In this document: in pieces, positions 47,657 through 55,929 of the stretch
How positions within the stretch are numbered: the stretch's first letter is position 1
How the letters are laid out: each line of letters opens with the position of its first letter
From: an uncultured Gallionellaceae bacterium
Lineage (GTDB): Bacteria > Pseudomonadota > Gammaproteobacteria > Burkholderiales > Gallionellaceae
Reading direction: 5' to 3'
Assembly: GCA_903847155.1 (NCBI GenBank)
Contig: CAINCU010000014.1
Coordinates: 62,001 to 126,000, forward strand
DNA: 64,000 nucleotides
Position numbers and translations under genes: made by a program
The notes under the pieces: generated by a model
Database searches by the model: none
Told to the model about the DNA's origin: nothing
What the model saw: the letters and a program-made list of their open reading frames with translations, nothing else

Positions 47657-48122
47657 ATTTCAATTCGGCGAAGAAGTGCGCATCATCCGTAACGTGCGCA
47701 ACGATGGCACCTATCCGGGCTTGCCCACCGGGCAGTTGCTGATCCGGCGCGGCTGCACCGGCTTCGTGATGAACGTCGGCACCTTCCTGCAAGACCAGCT
47801 GATCTACAGCGTCAACTTTCTGGAGCAGAACAAAATCGTCGGCTTTCGCGAGGAAGAACTCATCGGCATCAACGAGCCGTGGATCCCCAGCAAATTTGAA
47901 AGCCGCGAAAAAGTGCGCAGCAGGATCACGTTGACCGTACGCGGCGAAGTGCGCGTCACGCCGGGCATGGACGGCGAAATTTTGAAAGTGTTGCGCGATG
48001 AAAATGACGGCGTGCAATACCAAGTCATCTTCCACGACCACGTGCTGCAAGTGCCGGAGTCGGCGCTGGAAGCGGTACATGTTTATCTCGACGAGGAGAA
48101 CAGCGATGCCACAACTTATTGA
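47646..48122 (+). CDS. nifZ: Nitrogen fixation protein NifZ
   Basis: Chaperone-like factor needed for P-cluster formation in the second half of the MoFe protein in Azotobacter. 158 residues with two SH3-like halves: FGEEVRIIRNVRNDGTYPG...GFVMNVGTFL and VRGEVRVTPGMDGEILKV. It overlaps nifW and nifM on either side. Confidence 0.92.
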   Translation: MLPKFQFGEEVRIIRNVRNDGTYPGLPTGQLLIRRGCTGFVMNVGTFLQDQLIYSVNFLEQNKIVGFREEELIGINEPWIPSKFESREKVRSRITLTVRGEVRVTPGMDGEILKVLRDENDGVQYQVIFHDHVLQVPESALEAVHVYLDEENSDATTY

Positions 48123-48954
48123 AGCAAACGCGGCCTACCTCGCGCTCAAAGCCGCGCAAAAACTTTACAGCAAAGCCACAGCCGCCTTGCAGCCGGAAGA
48201 ATTTGAGCGCGTGCAAAATCTGGCGCAGCACCAGCTTGATCTCGAAGCGCGCATCCTTTCCACAGCCGAAGCGCGCGATGCCATCGTGCCACCCGCGACA
48301 CTTGAAGCCGCGATGCAGGAGATACGTGGTCGTTATCCGAGCGAAGAAGAATTTATTGAAGATCTGGCGCGCAATGGATTGGACGAAACCAGCTATGTCA
48401 GCGCGCTGGAGCGCGAAATGAAAGTTGAAGCCATCCTCGAAAAAGTCGGCACGCGCGCAGAGCGCGTCAGCGACATGGACGTGGAACTGTATTATCAATA
48501 CCACCCCGAACAATTTCGCCGCCCCGAGACGAGGCTGTCACGCCACATCCTCATCACTATCAACGACACCATCGCCGACAACACGCGTTCAGAAGCGAGC
48601 AAGCGCATAGAAACCATCCGGGCAAGATTGGCGAAAGAGCCGCAACGATTCGAGGAGCAGGCACTCAAACATTCCGAATGCCCCACCGCGCTGGATGGCG
48701 GCAAACTGGGCGACCTGCCGCGCGGCAAGCTGTTTCCACAACTGGATAAAGTGTTGTTCGAATTGAAAGCGGGCGAGGTCAGCGGGGTGTTGGAATCTGA
48801 GCTCGGTTTCCATGTGCTGCGCTGTGACGTGATCACCGAGGCTGAGGTACTCAGCTACGAACAAGCCAAACCGTACATCCGAAAACTGCTGGAACAAAAA
48901 CGCAAGCGCGTTGACAAGCAGGCGTGGGTCAAGCAGTTGTTAGCGGGGAAGTAG
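48106..48954 (+). CDS. nifM: NifM, peptidyl-prolyl isomerase for Fe protein maturation
   Basis: Parvulin-family isomerase required for active NifH in Azotobacter and Klebsiella. 282 residues: a helical N-terminal region and a rotamase domain from about residue 135 (LSRHILITIND, HSECPTALDGGKLGDLPRGKLFPQLD, FHVLRCDVI). The ATG at 48106 is 7 bases after GAGGAG, inside nifZ; the track start at 47998 is in the wrong context. The 3' end overlaps the convergent draG by 26 bases. Confidence 0.93.
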   Translation: MPQLIEANAAYLALKAAQKLYSKATAALQPEEFERVQNLAQHQLDLEARILSTAEARDAIVPPATLEAAMQEIRGRYPSEEEFIEDLARNGLDETSYVSALEREMKVEAILEKVGTRAERVSDMDVELYYQYHPEQFRRPETRLSRHILITINDTIADNTRSEASKRIETIRARLAKEPQRFEEQALKHSECPTALDGGKLGDLPRGKLFPQLDKVLFELKAGEVSGVLESELGFHVLRCDVITEAEVLSYEQAKPYIRKLLEQKRKRVDKQAWVKQLLAGK

Positions 48955-49861
48955 TGCGGAGTCGATTCTGGCAATTTGGTTGGCTTGCCAATTTGATCAG
49001 CGCTCTTGCCTGAACTGTACATGCAAGGCTCGTTCTTGCATCAAGCTTGTTCAGCCACGCCTCCGGAATCTCTTCCAATCCATATAACGCACCCGCCAGC
49101 ATGCCTGCAATCGCGCCAGTCGTATCGGCATCGCCGCCGCGATTGACCACGTCGATCAGGCAGCTACTGAAATTGTCGGTATCGAAAAAGCTCTGGAACA
49201 CGGCCTGCAGCGTGTCGACGACATAGCCGCTGGGGTTGCTGTTCTGGCGTACTGCGCGGAACTTGAATACCGGGTAACGTACCGCAAGCGGGTGGGCATA
49301 CTGGTGCAGCAGTTGGTTCTTGTTCACGCCGCGCAGTGCATCCTGCACCATGAACACCAGACATTCGCAAGCGGCATCGGAGAGCGTACTGTGGTGGGTG
49401 ACATGAGCCTGTGCGCGGCAGGCTGCGCGCACCGCATCTTCGGATTGATCCAGTGTGGCGAGCGCCACCGGCAGCACGCGCATCGCTGCACCGTTGCCCG
49501 CATCGTGGTCGGAATAAGGCGATTCCGGGTTGCCGGTCTTGCGGAATTGCAGCAAGTTGCGGCGCACGGTGTTGCCAATATCGATGGGCTTGGCGCGCAT
49601 CCAGCCATCAAATGCCTGCGCTGAGGAGAGTGCATCGACCTTGCCTTGCGTGAGAATGGCATTGCCTAACGCGAGCGACATAGTGGTGTCGTCGGTGACT
49701 TGCCCTAGTTTCAGGTGCAGCCAGCCGCCGCCGCACAAGGTGTCGTGTGTGCCATATTTCACAGCGATCTCGCGCGGAGTCATGAATTCCACCGTCGCAC
49801 CGAGCGCGTCGCCAATAGCGAGGCCGAGGTAGGCGGCGATGGCGTGGTCGGTGGTGATCAT
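48929..49861 (-). CDS. draG: ADP-ribosyl-[dinitrogen reductase] hydrolase DraG
   Basis: Removes ADP-ribose from the Fe protein and so reactivates nitrogenase. 310 residues of the ADP-ribosylglycohydrolase family: GLAIGDALGATVEF, metal motif TDDTTMSLAL near residue 56 and the C-terminal NRGGDADTTGAIAGM. It is the last gene of the nifB operon. draT, the enzyme that would add the ADP-ribose, is not in the window. Convergent overlap with nifM. Confidence 0.92.
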   Translation of the reverse strand: MITTDHAIAAYLGLAIGDALGATVEFMTPREIAVKYGTHDTLCGGGWLHLKLGQVTDDTTMSLALGNAILTQGKVDALSSAQAFDGWMRAKPIDIGNTVRRNLLQFRKTGNPESPYSDHDAGNGAAMRVLPVALATLDQSEDAVRAACRAQAHVTHHSTLSDAACECLVFMVQDALRGVNKNQLLHQYAHPLAVRYPVFKFRAVRQNSNPSGYVVDTLQAVFQSFFDTDNFSSCLIDVVNRGGDADTTGAIAGMLAGALYGLEEIPEAWLNKLDARTSLACTVQARALIKLASQPNCQNRLRTTSPLTTA

Positions 49862-49868
49862 GAGGTGG

Positions 49869-50450
49869 TTAGTCTTCAGGCCCGAAGCATTTCTGGTAAT
49901 CGATGCATACCTCGCAGCTTGGTGCGCGGCACGTCTTGATGTCTTCTTTCTCGCACAATTGCTTGTAGAGGAATTTCTTCCACTTCATGTCTTTTACGTT
50001 TCTGGCCGCAAGCGAGGGGAAGTTTTCGGTCATCAGGCGGCTGAGATATTGGCGCGACCACAGGCCAAGGTCTTGCCACAAGTGGTCGTTAGCCATGCAG
50101 GCGGCAGTGACGATGCCGGCCATCCAAACTTCGGAAACGTCCATGTTTGCGCGATGTTCAATCAGCAATCCGAACACGTCGTCGCGCTCGAGTGTGCGCG
50201 GATCGTCATTGTCGCTGGTGCAGCGTATAAACAGCACGACACCCGGGAAGTGTCGTGCCAGCAATACAGAGAAATCGTTCTCGTCCAACCCCAGCCCGGG
50301 CGGCAGCGCACCTGTGCCGTCGATCTGGCTAGCGATCATCTGCGCGAACAGTTCATCGTTGGGCAGCCCGGCGGCATGCTCCATCAACTCGCCATGCAAG
50401 CCGTTTGGCTGTACCAGAGATTTCTGCTGATGCATGACGTCGGTTTGCAT
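49869..50450 (-). CDS. nifQ: Molybdenum-delivery protein NifQ
   Basis: Fe-S/Mo protein that donates molybdenum for FeMo-co. The diagnostic C-terminal motif is CRAPSCEVCIDYQKC (Cys-x4-Cys-x2-Cys-x5-Cys) near residue 177. 193 residues from the ATG at 50450; a second ATG five codons later is possible. Between the FeSII-like gene (8-base gap) and draG (7-base gap). Confidence 0.92.
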   Translation of the reverse strand: MQTDVMHQQKSLVQPNGLHGELMEHAAGLPNDELFAQMIASQIDGTGALPPGLGLDENDFSVLLARHFPGVVLFIRCTSDNDDPRTLERDDVFGLLIEHRANMDVSEVWMAGIVTAACMANDHLWQDLGLWSRQYLSRLMTENFPSLAARNVKDMKWKKFLYKQLCEKEDIKTCRAPSCEVCIDYQKCFGPED

Positions 50451-50458
50451 GATGCACT

Positions 50459-50818
50459 CTATTTGCTTGGGTACTCGATCAGCAGGTCTTCATCGCGCAA
50501 CACCATCTGGCAGGCCAAGCGCCATTCGGTGGTGACGACATCGTTCACTTTCATCGCTTCGATCTGCGCCGCAGTGATCTTGCCGGAGTCTTTGAGTACC
50601 GTGATCTCGCGGTCGGTCAGCGGACCGCCCATTGGGCCTTTGTTGGAGAGGTTGGTGATCTTCACCAGACAGGTCGAGCATTCGCCGTTCTGGCAGCCGA
50701 AGTCGATGGGGATATGGTTCTCCTTGGCGAGCGCAAGCACGGTCATCTTGTGACTGCCGGCGACGGCATACACCGTCTTGTCTTTGTGCATCGGGCTGGA
50801 AAAAGTGATGTTAGGCAT
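50459..50818 (-). CDS. Shethna FeSII-like [2Fe-2S] protein
   Basis: A 119-residue [2Fe-2S] protein with ligands in FGCQNGECSTCLVKIT and RLACQM. Beyond the ferredoxin motif, the beginning (ITFSSPM...VYAVAG), LTDREITVLKDSGK and the end DEDLLIEY parallel the Azotobacter Shethna protein II, which binds and shields oxidised nitrogenase. This comparison is from memory of that sequence. The start is the ATG at 50818 (MPNITFSS) with GGAG upstream; the track's longer form is spurious. Confidence 0.8.
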   Translation of the reverse strand: MPNITFSSPMHKDKTVYAVAGSHKMTVLALAKENHIPIDFGCQNGECSTCLVKITNLSNKGPMGGPLTDREITVLKDSGKITAAQIEAMKVNDVVTTEWRLACQMVLRDEDLLIEYPSK

Positions 50819-50850
50819 TGCGATGACTCCTACAGTGATTAATAAAATCC

Positions 50851-51135
50851 TTAAGCCTTGACGGTGATGTCGCCGCCGAGAACCTGCGCCTGGCAGGCGA
50901 GACGGTCGCTGCTTCCCGCCATGTTCTCTTGCAGTACTTTGTCTTCCAGCACCGAACGTTCGCTCATGTTCTCCATGCCTGATCTGATCTTCATCATGCA
51001 GGTGCCGCATTCGCCTTCGCGGCAGCCGTAAGTGATGCTGGCGCCGACCTTTTCCGATATCTCGATCAGGCGAGTGCCGGCCGGTACGGAAATGGTGATG
51101 CCAAGTTTTTCAAAGGTGACGTTTGCCTTAGGCAT
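50851..51135 (-). CDS. Nif-associated [2Fe-2S] ferredoxin
   Basis: A 94-residue plant-type ferredoxin: GCREGECGTCMMKI and RLACQAQV hold the ligands. The ATG at 51135 (MPKANVTFEK) overlaps the end of the flavodiiron gene by 8 bases; the track start lies within that gene. It might serve as electron donor to nitrogenase or to the flavodiiron protein encoded just upstream. Confidence 0.85.
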   Translation of the reverse strand: MPKANVTFEKLGITISVPAGTRLIEISEKVGASITYGCREGECGTCMMKIRSGMENMSERSVLEDKVLQENMAGSSDRLACQAQVLGGDITVKA

Positions 51136-52405
51136 GAGATTGCTCCTGTGCGAGTAGTTCAGACATGGGAATGACACGGTTCTCGATAGTGCCGGTCAGG
51201 TGTTGGGCGAGCTGTTTGCCGAGGTCGCGGCAACGGTCAAGCTCATCCTCGGTGGGTATCAATCGTGCGCGCACGCCTTTGATCGGCACCCGCAACTTGA
51301 GTCCGCGCAAACGGTCTTCGATCATGTTGATGGCTTCGCCGCTCCAGCCGTAGGAGCCGAACGCGGCACCCAGCTTGTCGCTAACCTTGATGGCGACCAG
51401 CGAGGACAGCAGATCCCACACCGGCTTCACCGCATCGCCGTTGATGGTCGGCGAGCCGATGGCCAGTCCGTCAGCCTCCTCGATCAGGTCCACGAAGGGT
51501 AGGTCGCTACACACCTGTAAGTCATACAACGATACGCGTACGCCGGCTATGCTCTCGGCACCTTCCACCACGGCTTGAGCCATCAGCGTGGTGTTGCCGT
51601 ACGAGGAAATGTAAAAAACCAGCAGCGATTTATTGTTGGCGCCGACTTCGTTATGCAGCAGCGGGGAGGCCAGTTGGCGATAGCGTTGCATGTAGCTGTG
51701 CGGCGCTTCGCGCAGGACAGGGCCGTGCGCCGGTGCAATGAGCTTGAGCGGCAGCGGTTCGAGCAATTCCAGTGCGTCCAGCACATGCTCTCGAAACGGG
51801 CGCATGATGTGCGCGTAGTAATAATCGAACGAGAAACGGAAATCGCCGACCTGGTCGTTGAACAGGCGCGCATCGCAGAAGTGGCAACCGAATACGTCAC
51901 CACTGAACAGGATGCTTTGCTCTTCGACTAACGTGCATTGCGTGTCCGGCCAGTGCAGGAACGGTGTGTTGAAGAAGCGCAATGTGCGTCCACCCAGATC
52001 GACGGTATCACCGGTCTTGACGATGTTGAAATTCAGATCGGTACTTTTGACCAAAGCCTTCAGCATTAATTGCGCTTTGGGTGAAATATATAGCTTCGCT
52101 TGTGGTGCGCGCCGCATCAATTCCGGCAATGCGCCGCTATGGTCTGGCTCCAGGTGGTTCAGTACGATAGTGCTGATCTCATCGTAGCGGGCGACTTGTT
52201 CGAGTCGCTTGAAGAACTCATCTGCGTGTGATGCTTTCACGGTGTCGATCACCGCCACGCCATCGCTGCCGCGCACACAGTACGAATTGTAGGTTGTGCC
52301 ATTGGCCGTCTTGAGGATGATGTCGAATTCGCGCAAATCCGGATCAAGTGCACCTATCCAGTGGGTGCCTGGTGCGATCTCGATAGCGTCAGGTGAGCGA
52401 TTCAT
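51128..52405 (-). CDS. Flavodiiron protein (A-type, O2/NO reductase)
   Basis: A 425-residue protein with a metallo-beta-lactamase-like diiron domain (ligands in HLEPDHSG at residues 84-91, HWPD, SGDVFG and APAHGPV) and a C-terminal flavodoxin domain (FYISSYGNTTLMA; GSYGWSG). The family reduces O2 to water or NO to N2O; within a nif operon, O2 scavenging is the likely role. The ATG at 52405 overlaps the nifO stop (ATGA); the track start lies inside nifO. The adjacent [2Fe-2S] ferredoxin is a plausible electron donor. Confidence 0.9.
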   Translation of the reverse strand: MNRSPDAIEIAPGTHWIGALDPDLREFDIILKTANGTTYNSYCVRGSDGVAVIDTVKASHADEFFKRLEQVARYDEISTIVLNHLEPDHSGALPELMRRAPQAKLYISPKAQLMLKALVKSTDLNFNIVKTGDTVDLGGRTLRFFNTPFLHWPDTQCTLVEEQSILFSGDVFGCHFCDARLFNDQVGDFRFSFDYYYAHIMRPFREHVLDALELLEPLPLKLIAPAHGPVLREAPHSYMQRYRQLASPLLHNEVGANNKSLLVFYISSYGNTTLMAQAVVEGAESIAGVRVSLYDLQVCSDLPFVDLIEEADGLAIGSPTINGDAVKPVWDLLSSLVAIKVSDKLGAAFGSYGWSGEAINMIEDRLRGLKLRVPIKGVRARLIPTEDELDRCRDLGKQLAQHLTGTIENRVIPMSELLAQEQSHA

Positions 52406-52836
52406 GTTGCTGCTTCCAGCGACGAGCAGGAGTTGGAATGATGACCGTTCGGACAGGCTTCGAGGTCGCCATCCGGTATGGCATGGTTGAGGCCGATCCA
52501 TGCGCGTACCGCAGCGGCATCGAAGCCGACGCGGCGCACGCCATCCACTTCCATCAGCGGGCGGCGAACCAGCAAAGGATCGGCAAGCATCATGGCGAGT
52601 GCAGTTTGTGCATCAAATGCAGCAGGGTTTACCTCGCCGGATTTGATGCGCGGCGCGGCAGGATTGAACCACTGAGCTACCGCCAATTCGCAGAAGAATG
52701 CGCGCAAGTTTTCCGCACTCCATTTTTCGGTGAGCAGGTTCTTCGCCAGCACAGTGTGTCCTGATGCCGCCAGCCAAATCTTCTGTTTGGTGTTGTTAAC
52801 GCAGCCGGGCTTTTCGTAAAAGAAAATCGTTGCCAT
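52402..52836 (-). CDS. nifO: ArsC/Spx-like nitrogenase-associated protein NifO
   Basis: A 144-residue thioredoxin-fold protein of the nitrogenase-associated ArsC group: FFYEKPGCVNNTKQKIWL near residue 5 with a single Cys instead of CxxC, then LLVRRPLMEVDG. NifO affects molybdenum use in Azotobacter. It overlaps the flavodiiron gene by ATGA and follows the ferredoxin gene after one base. Confidence 0.88.
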   Translation of the reverse strand: MATIFFYEKPGCVNNTKQKIWLAASGHTVLAKNLLTEKWSAENLRAFFCELAVAQWFNPAAPRIKSGEVNPAAFDAQTALAMMLADPLLVRRPLMEVDGVRRVGFDAAAVRAWIGLNHAIPDGDLEACPNGHHSNSCSSLEAAT

Positions 52837-52837
52837 A

Positions 52838-53092
52838 TCAGGCTGCCAATCTGTGCACAGGAATGCAGGTGAGCGAACCGGGCGGATTCAACGGCACGCC
52901 GTCTTCGTTGAGGATTGCGCCTTCGATCGGGCAGATGCTGGCGCATTGCGAATCTTCGAAATCGCCGGAGCATTCGTTGCATTTGTTCGGATCGATCAGA
53001 AAATGCGGTTTCGCCTCGTAGATCGCCTTGCTCGGGCAAAGCGACATGCATGCCCAGCAGTTGGTGCAGGATTCGATGATTTCCAGTGCCAT
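52838..53092 (-). CDS. 2[4Fe-4S] ferredoxin downstream of nifB (FdxN type)
   Basis: An 84-residue bacterial-type ferredoxin: CTNCWACMSLCP and CNECSGDFEDSQCASICP, with the long second loop. The position right after nifB (12-base gap) is that of fdxN, which in Azotobacter assists NifB-co formation and elsewhere supplies electrons to the Fe protein. Confidence 0.92.
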   Translation of the reverse strand: MALEIIESCTNCWACMSLCPSKAIYEAKPHFLIDPNKCNECSGDFEDSQCASICPIEGAILNEDGVPLNPPGSLTCIPVHRLAA

Positions 53093-53104
53093 GGCGATAT
53101 CTCC

Positions 53105-54610
53105 TTAAGCGACCTTCTGTTGTTCGTCTGCTTTGGTATCCAGCTTGCCAGCTTCGCGCATTTCTTCATAAACCTTGAGAATGGCGTCTTCGATGGTTTC
53201 CATTGCATGTTCGCCGTTTGGCTGGATGCCTGCGGCTTGCAGCGGCCCCCACGGTTCGTAGCCGACCTTGCTGCACAACACCACTTCGCAACCGGCCAGC
53301 ACGCGTAGCGTGGTATCCAGCGCGCTCTCACCGTCGCCGCAGGTGTCGCCGCCTTCGCAATAAGGCTTGGTCTTGCGGTGACCGATGAAGCGCACGCCTT
53401 CCGATGAAGCTTCGTAAATCAGAAACTCGCTGGCGTGGCCGAAGTGTTCGTTAATGAGTCCGCTGCCTTTGGTGGCGACGGCCATCAATACTGGACGGGC
53501 GCTTTTTTTCTTCTTCAGCCCCTGAATGCTGACCACCTGCACCTTGTTTTCCTTAGCCAGACGCTTAGCTTCCAGCTCCGCGTTGATCGCCGCATGCACC
53601 CCGGCGCGCATCTTCATCGCCTCGGGATAGTTAATGTCCATTGCCTCGATCTTGTCCATGGTGAATTCCGCGCCGCGATCTTCGCCCAGCATGCCCACCG
53701 CATCGGCGCGGCACTGGCGGCAATGGCGCATCATGTTCATGTCGCCCGCACAGGCATCCTGCAAGGTTTGCAGTTCTTCATGCGTCGGCCCGCGCTGTCC
53801 GGTGAGTCCGTAATACGTGCCATGTTCGGCCTCGGAAATCAGCGGCATCACGTTGTGCAAAAACGCGCCTTTGGCCTTGACGATCTTCGACACTTCTTCC
53901 AGATGCTTGTCGTTCACGCCGGGGATCATCACCGAATTCACCTTGACCAGAATGCCCTTGGCCACCAGCATCTCCAGCCCTTTTTGTTGCTGCTCAATGA
54001 GGATGGCTGCGGCTTCGCGCCCCTTGATGCGCTTGTTCTTCCAGAAAATCCACGGATAGATTTGTGCGCCCACGTCGGGGTCCACACAATTGATGGTGAT
54101 GGTCACGTGGTCGATGTTGTACTTGGTCAATTCTTCAATGTTTTCGGGCAGCGATAAACCGTTGGTCGAAACGCACAGCTTGATGTCCGGCGCTTGCTCG
54201 GACAACATGCGGAACGTCTCGAATGTGCGCGAAGGATTAGCCAAAGGATCGCCCGGCCCGGCGATGCCCAGCACCGTCATCTGCGGAATATTCGCCGCCA
54301 CCGCCAATACCTTCTTCACCGCCTGCAGTGGATGATGCAGCTCCGACACCACGCCGGGACGCGACTCGTTGGCACAATCGTATTTGCGGTTGCAGTAGTT
54401 GCACTGGATATTGCAGGCAGGTGCCACCGCCACATGCATGCGCGCGAAGTAGTGGTGCGCCTCTTCGGAATAACACGGATGGTTGAACACCTTCTGCCGG
54501 ATATGCTCCGGCAAATGGCTCATCTGCTTGTCGGTCGACCCGCACGAACCGGCAGCGCAGCCTGATTTCGGTGCATCGGCTGCTGCGATAGTGATGACGG
54601 GAATTGGCAC
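53105..54610 (-). CDS. nifB: FeMo-cofactor biosynthesis radical-SAM protein NifB
   Basis: Builds the 8Fe-9S-C NifB-co core. The radical-SAM motif CNIQCNYCNRKYDC is near residue 72, with additional cluster cysteines (SGCAAGSCGS; CRQCRAD), and a C-terminal NifX-like domain (LINEHFGHASEFLIYE) from about residue 385. I set the start at GTG 54610: CCGGAGG lies 8 bases upstream, and the track's TTG at 54667 lies upstream of the sigma-54 promoter itself, so it cannot be on the transcript. This gives 501 residues. First gene of nifB-fdx-nifO-FDP-fdx-FeSII-nifQ-draG. Confidence 0.96.
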   Translation of the reverse strand: MPIPVITIAAADAPKSGCAAGSCGSTDKQMSHLPEHIRQKVFNHPCYSEEAHHYFARMHVAVAPACNIQCNYCNRKYDCANESRPGVVSELHHPLQAVKKVLAVAANIPQMTVLGIAGPGDPLANPSRTFETFRMLSEQAPDIKLCVSTNGLSLPENIEELTKYNIDHVTITINCVDPDVGAQIYPWIFWKNKRIKGREAAAILIEQQQKGLEMLVAKGILVKVNSVMIPGVNDKHLEEVSKIVKAKGAFLHNVMPLISEAEHGTYYGLTGQRGPTHEELQTLQDACAGDMNMMRHCRQCRADAVGMLGEDRGAEFTMDKIEAMDINYPEAMKMRAGVHAAINAELEAKRLAKENKVQVVSIQGLKKKKSARPVLMAVATKGSGLINEHFGHASEFLIYEASSEGVRFIGHRKTKPYCEGGDTCGDGESALDTTLRVLAGCEVVLCSKVGYEPWGPLQAAGIQPNGEHAMETIEDAILKVYEEMREAGKLDTKADEQQKVA

Positions 54611-54618
54611 AGTTTTAT

Positions 54619-54625
54619 CCTCCGG
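54619..54625 (-). promoter_or_regulatory. Ribosome-binding site that fixes the nifB GTG start
   Basis: CCGGAGG on the minus strand, 8 bases before GTG 54610 and about 10-15 bases after the predicted transcription start, leaving a leader of roughly 24 bases. Confidence 0.8.
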
Positions 54626-54645
54626 CTTTGGTATGCCTAGGAATG

Positions 54646-54661
54646 AGCAAACTGTGTGCCC
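54646..54661 (-). promoter_or_regulatory. Sigma-54 promoter of the nifB operon
   Basis: On the minus strand GGGCACACAGTTTGCT has GG and GC spaced as in the -24/-12 consensus. It lies about 36 bases before the GTG start of nifB. Confidence 0.85.
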
Positions 54662-54723
54662 GACCAATGAGGGTTGTTAACTCATTGTTTAGTTGTGCGA
54701 GAATTTATTTTGTTGCGCTCTGC

Positions 54724-54739
54724 TGTTGCAAACAGCACA
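54724..54739 (-). promoter_or_regulatory. NifA activator site 1 of nifB
   Basis: TGTTGCAAACAGCACA (plus strand) is an exact TGT-N10-ACA box, about 70 bp upstream of the -24 element. Confidence 0.75.
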
Positions 54740-54756
54740 AGGAAATAAAAGAGGCT

Positions 54757-54772
54757 TGTGGCGAAAGCGACA
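54757..54772 (-). promoter_or_regulatory. NifA activator site 2 of nifB
   Basis: TGTGGCGAAAGCGACA is a second exact TGT-N10-ACA box, 33 bp (about three helical turns) beyond site 1, so both face the same side of the DNA. Confidence 0.75.
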
Positions 54773-55065
54773 AATAGGTCTTTATATTATTTTTAATGTG
54801 GATACGGTATTTGTCAGGCTGGATTCTGTTTTGGATGATTGCTAACAATGTGAAGCGGTCTGTCATTTCGGTGAAGTGGACCTGCAGCGTTAAGTAGATT
54901 TCAATGTCCGGTTTCGTGACATTGCTATGGCCGCATGACTCAGGGGTTTGAGCTTCTCGAAAACGGACGCTCATTTTGAGCTTGAAATTAGTTCTGGCTC
55001 TACTGCTGTTGAATGTATGATTGAAAAAAGGGGAAGTGGCGTCTAAAGGCTAATCAGCAATTTGT
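54773..55065. other. Intergenic stretch between nifB control region and rsgA
   Basis: About 290 AT-rich bases. The 89-residue track ORF 54705-54974 overlaps the NifA boxes and has no recognisable content, so I do not call it. No terminator is obvious for rsgA. Confidence 0.5.
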
Positions 55066-55929
55066 CTAATGTCCTGTGATCTGCTGAAATAATTTCAATC
55101 TTCGTTCGTCTATATTTCCATCAGCCGTCGCTTTGCGTATCGCGCAGTCCGGTTCGTGCGAGTGGCTGCAATTGGCGAAGCGACAGTGGCCGAGGTAGGG
55201 CAGGAATTCGGGGAAGCTTCTTTCGATGGCGGCAAAATCCAGATGGTGCAGGCCGAACAGTTGTACGCCGGGACAGTCGATCAGGTGGCTGTTGCTGTTG
55301 AGGTGATACAGCTTGGCGTGGGTGGTAGTGTGTTTGCCGGAATCGAGTACGGTGGAGATTTCGCGCGTGGCGGCATGTGCTTCGGGGATGAGAGCGTTGA
55401 TGAGGGTGGATTTGCCCATGCCGGATTGGCCGACAAGTACGCTGGTGTGGCCTTGCAAATAGGGCAGCAACGGTGCTACGTCTTGCTTAGCAGAAAGTTC
55501 CAGCAGGCGGTAGCCGATCTTGCTATAGGGTGCGAGTTGCGCGCGTGCGGCGGCAGTTTGCGGCAGGTCGCATTTATTCAACACGATGAGCGTATCCAGA
55601 TTTTGATCGTGCGCGGCGAGCAGGCAGCGCGCCAATAATTCGTCATTGAAAGAAGGCTCGGTGGCGACAACGACGATGATTTGCGTAACGTTGGCGGCAA
55701 TGAGTTTTTGTTTGAAAGCATCGGAGCGATAGAGCAGTGTCTTTCGCGGCGCGATGCGGTCGATGACCCCTTGATCCGTTCCGGTACGTGCAATTTCTAC
55801 GTTATCACCGCAAGCGACTTCGCTCTTCTTGCCGCGCGGCACGCATTCCAGAATCTCGCCGCCGGGCAGTTCTGCCAAATAGTGTCGCCCGAAGGCGGCG
55901 ATGATTTGGCCTTGCAGTTTTTCACTCAA
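55066..55929 (-). CDS. rsgA: Ribosome small-subunit-dependent GTPase RsgA
   Basis: Circularly permuted GTPase that checks late 30S maturation. N-terminal OB domain (QGQIIAAFGRHYLAEL), then G4 NKCD before G1 GQSGMGKST and G3 DCPG, the permuted order, and a zinc knuckle (CRFANCSHSHEPDC). The likely start is TTG at 55929, overlapping the phhB stop (TTGA), giving 287 residues; the track's upstream extension reads through phhB. Confidence 0.92.
   Translation of the reverse strand: MSEKLQGQIIAAFGRHYLAELPGGEILECVPRGKKSEVACGDNVEIARTGTDQGVIDRIAPRKTLLYRSDAFKQKLIAANVTQIIVVVATEPSFNDELLARCLLAAHDQNLDTLIVLNKCDLPQTAAARAQLAPYSKIGYRLLELSAKQDVAPLLPYLQGHTSVLVGQSGMGKSTLINALIPEAHAATREISTVLDSGKHTTTHAKLYHLNSNSHLIDCPGVQLFGLHHLDFAAIERSFPEFLPYLGHCRFANCSHSHEPDCAIRKATADGNIDERRLKLFQQITGH

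Noticed and set aside
54705-54974. 89-residue minus-strand ORF upstream of nifB
   Set aside because: Overlaps both NifA boxes and has no ribosome-binding site or known domain.
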